A DNA stretch of 64,000 bases from Pseudomonas sp. Root71 (GTDB taxonomy: Bacteria; Pseudomonadota; Gammaproteobacteria; Pseudomonadales; Pseudomonadaceae): positions 214,572 to 278,571 of the forward strand of contig NZ_LMHY01000026.1 of the NCBI RefSeq assembly GCF_001429045.1, read 5' to 3'. Shown piece by piece: positions 63,441 through 64,000 of this stretch; positions within the stretch are counted from its first letter, which is position 1; each line of letters starts with the position of its first letter. The translations under genes and the position numbers were made by a program. The notes beneath the pieces were generated by a model that was not told the origin of the DNA, did no database searches, and saw nothing but the letters and a program-made list of their open reading frames with translations.

Positions 63441-63472
63441 AAAAAAGGCCACTCTTTCGAGTAGCCTTTTTT
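63441..63472 (-). terminator. Terminator downstream of the initiator tRNA pair
   Basis: On the minus strand GGCTACTC-GAAA-GAGTGGCC (one G-U pair) followed by T6. It is repeated identically at 63832-63863 behind the last tRNA gene. Confidence 0.9.
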
Positions 63473-63478
63473 GATGTT

Positions 63479-63549
<71 letters not shown>

Positions 63550-63561
63550 TTTTTTGATGTT

Positions 63562-63638
<77 letters not shown>

Positions 63639-63651
63639 TCTGTGTGGCGGC

Positions 63652-63679
63652 ATTCTATAGAGATACGCCGGGGTGTCAA
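63652..63679 (-). promoter_or_regulatory. Promoter of tRNA-fMet copy 1
   Basis: On the minus strand TTGACA (63679-63674), 16-nt spacer and TAGAAT (63657-63652). Transcription would start about 7 nt before the mature 5' end. The -35 is a consensus match, as expected for a stable-RNA gene. Confidence 0.85.
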
Positions 63680-63831
63680 CCGTTAATCCTGAAGCAGGTC
63701 AAATAAACGTTGAATCGCGGCAAACGGTCGCAGGGATGACCTAAGTTTCGGAATCAGAACGATTTCCGGTTTCGGTCCCGTTGAGCCCCAGGCCTTGTTC
63801 CTGCATTCGGCGCTACAAAGCGAGCGCGCAC

Positions 63832-63863
63832 AAAAAAGGCCACTCTTTCGAGTAGCCTTTTTT
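63832..63863 (-). terminator. Terminator downstream of tRNA-fMet copy 2
   Basis: Same hairpin and T-run as at 63441-63472, 6 nt past the CCA end. It shows that the two tRNA loci arose by duplication of a unit including its terminator. Confidence 0.9.
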
Positions 63864-63869
63864 GATGTT

Positions 63870-63946
<77 letters not shown>

Positions 63947-63962
63947 ACAAAGCTGGGGCGGA

Positions 63963-64000
63963 AGATTGCCCACAACGTTCAGGTGGGCGATCACACCGCC
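63963..64000. repeat. 38-bp exact copy of lpxD internal sequence at the window end
   Basis: Bases 63963-64000 equal 14952-14989 in the same orientation (begins AGATTGCCCACAAC, ends GATCACACCGCC). The source encodes the QIAHNVQVGDHTA active-site turn of LpxD. The match runs to the last base, so its true length is unknown. The bases before it (GGGGCGGA) differ from lpxD. Confidence 0.9.

Overview
The window is a block of Pseudomonas core chromosome, most likely from the P. fluorescens complex. The evidence is gene content and order (glnD-map // rpsB-tsf-pyrH-frr-uppS-cdsA-dxr-rseP-bamA-skp-lpxD-fabZ-lpxA-lpxB-rnhB-dnaE-accA; ispF-truD-surE-pcm-nlpD-rpoS-rsmZ-fdxA; mutS-repressor-holin-pncC-recA-recX; erdR-dgkA-finR-fpr), high GC codon use, an RsmZ-type small RNA with a perfect GacA box downstream of rpoS, and six REP-type inverted pairs of the two kinds common in fluorescent pseudomonads. 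Nearly every gene is recognisable at family level.

Layout. 1-3386 (minus): the PII uridylyltransferase gene glnD, cut by the window edge, and methionine aminopeptidase. 3758-21990 (plus): a long run for translation (S2, EF-Ts, RRF), UMP kinase, undecaprenyl-PP and CDP-diacylglycerol synthesis, the MEP pathway (dxr), envelope assembly (rseP, bamA, skp), lipid A synthesis (lpxD-fabZ-lpxA-lpxB), RNase HII and DNA polymerase III alpha. 22130-29911 (plus): accA, tilS, pyrG, kdsA, eno, ftsB and ispD. 30002-32972: a LysR regulator divergent from the glutathione-dependent formaldehyde oxidation pair. 33016-38141: ispF to rpoS. 38142-38952: the GacA box, rsmZ and fdxA.

39095-45368: mutS, then what looks like a stripped-down R/F-tailocin locus holding only the self-cleaving S24-type repressor and a holin-like gene, then pncC, recA and recX. 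Three copies of one operator pattern (ATGC-N6-GCAT) lie upstream of the repressor and on the holin promoter. This is the most interesting accessory feature here. 45414-55447: assorted single genes: a LOG-family protein, a PA3611-like secreted protein, a DTW-domain tRNA modification enzyme, erdR, dgkA, finR/fpr, a TrmO-like methyltransferase, rhlG, a DUF1456 protein, a pseudouridine synthase and a GNAT. 55560-63200: rimO, the potassium transporter kup, and the aminoacyl-phosphatidylglycerol pair mprF plus an AcvB/VirJ-type hydrolase.

63441-64000: a cluster of initiator tRNA genes. One copy lacks its 5' acceptor arm through an 83-bp tandem duplication, and two are intact. The last 38 bases are an exact copy of the inside of lpxD and fall where the promoter of the last tRNA should be. 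This may be an assembly join and should be treated with caution. No CRISPR array, insertion sequence, intact prophage or replication origin was found.
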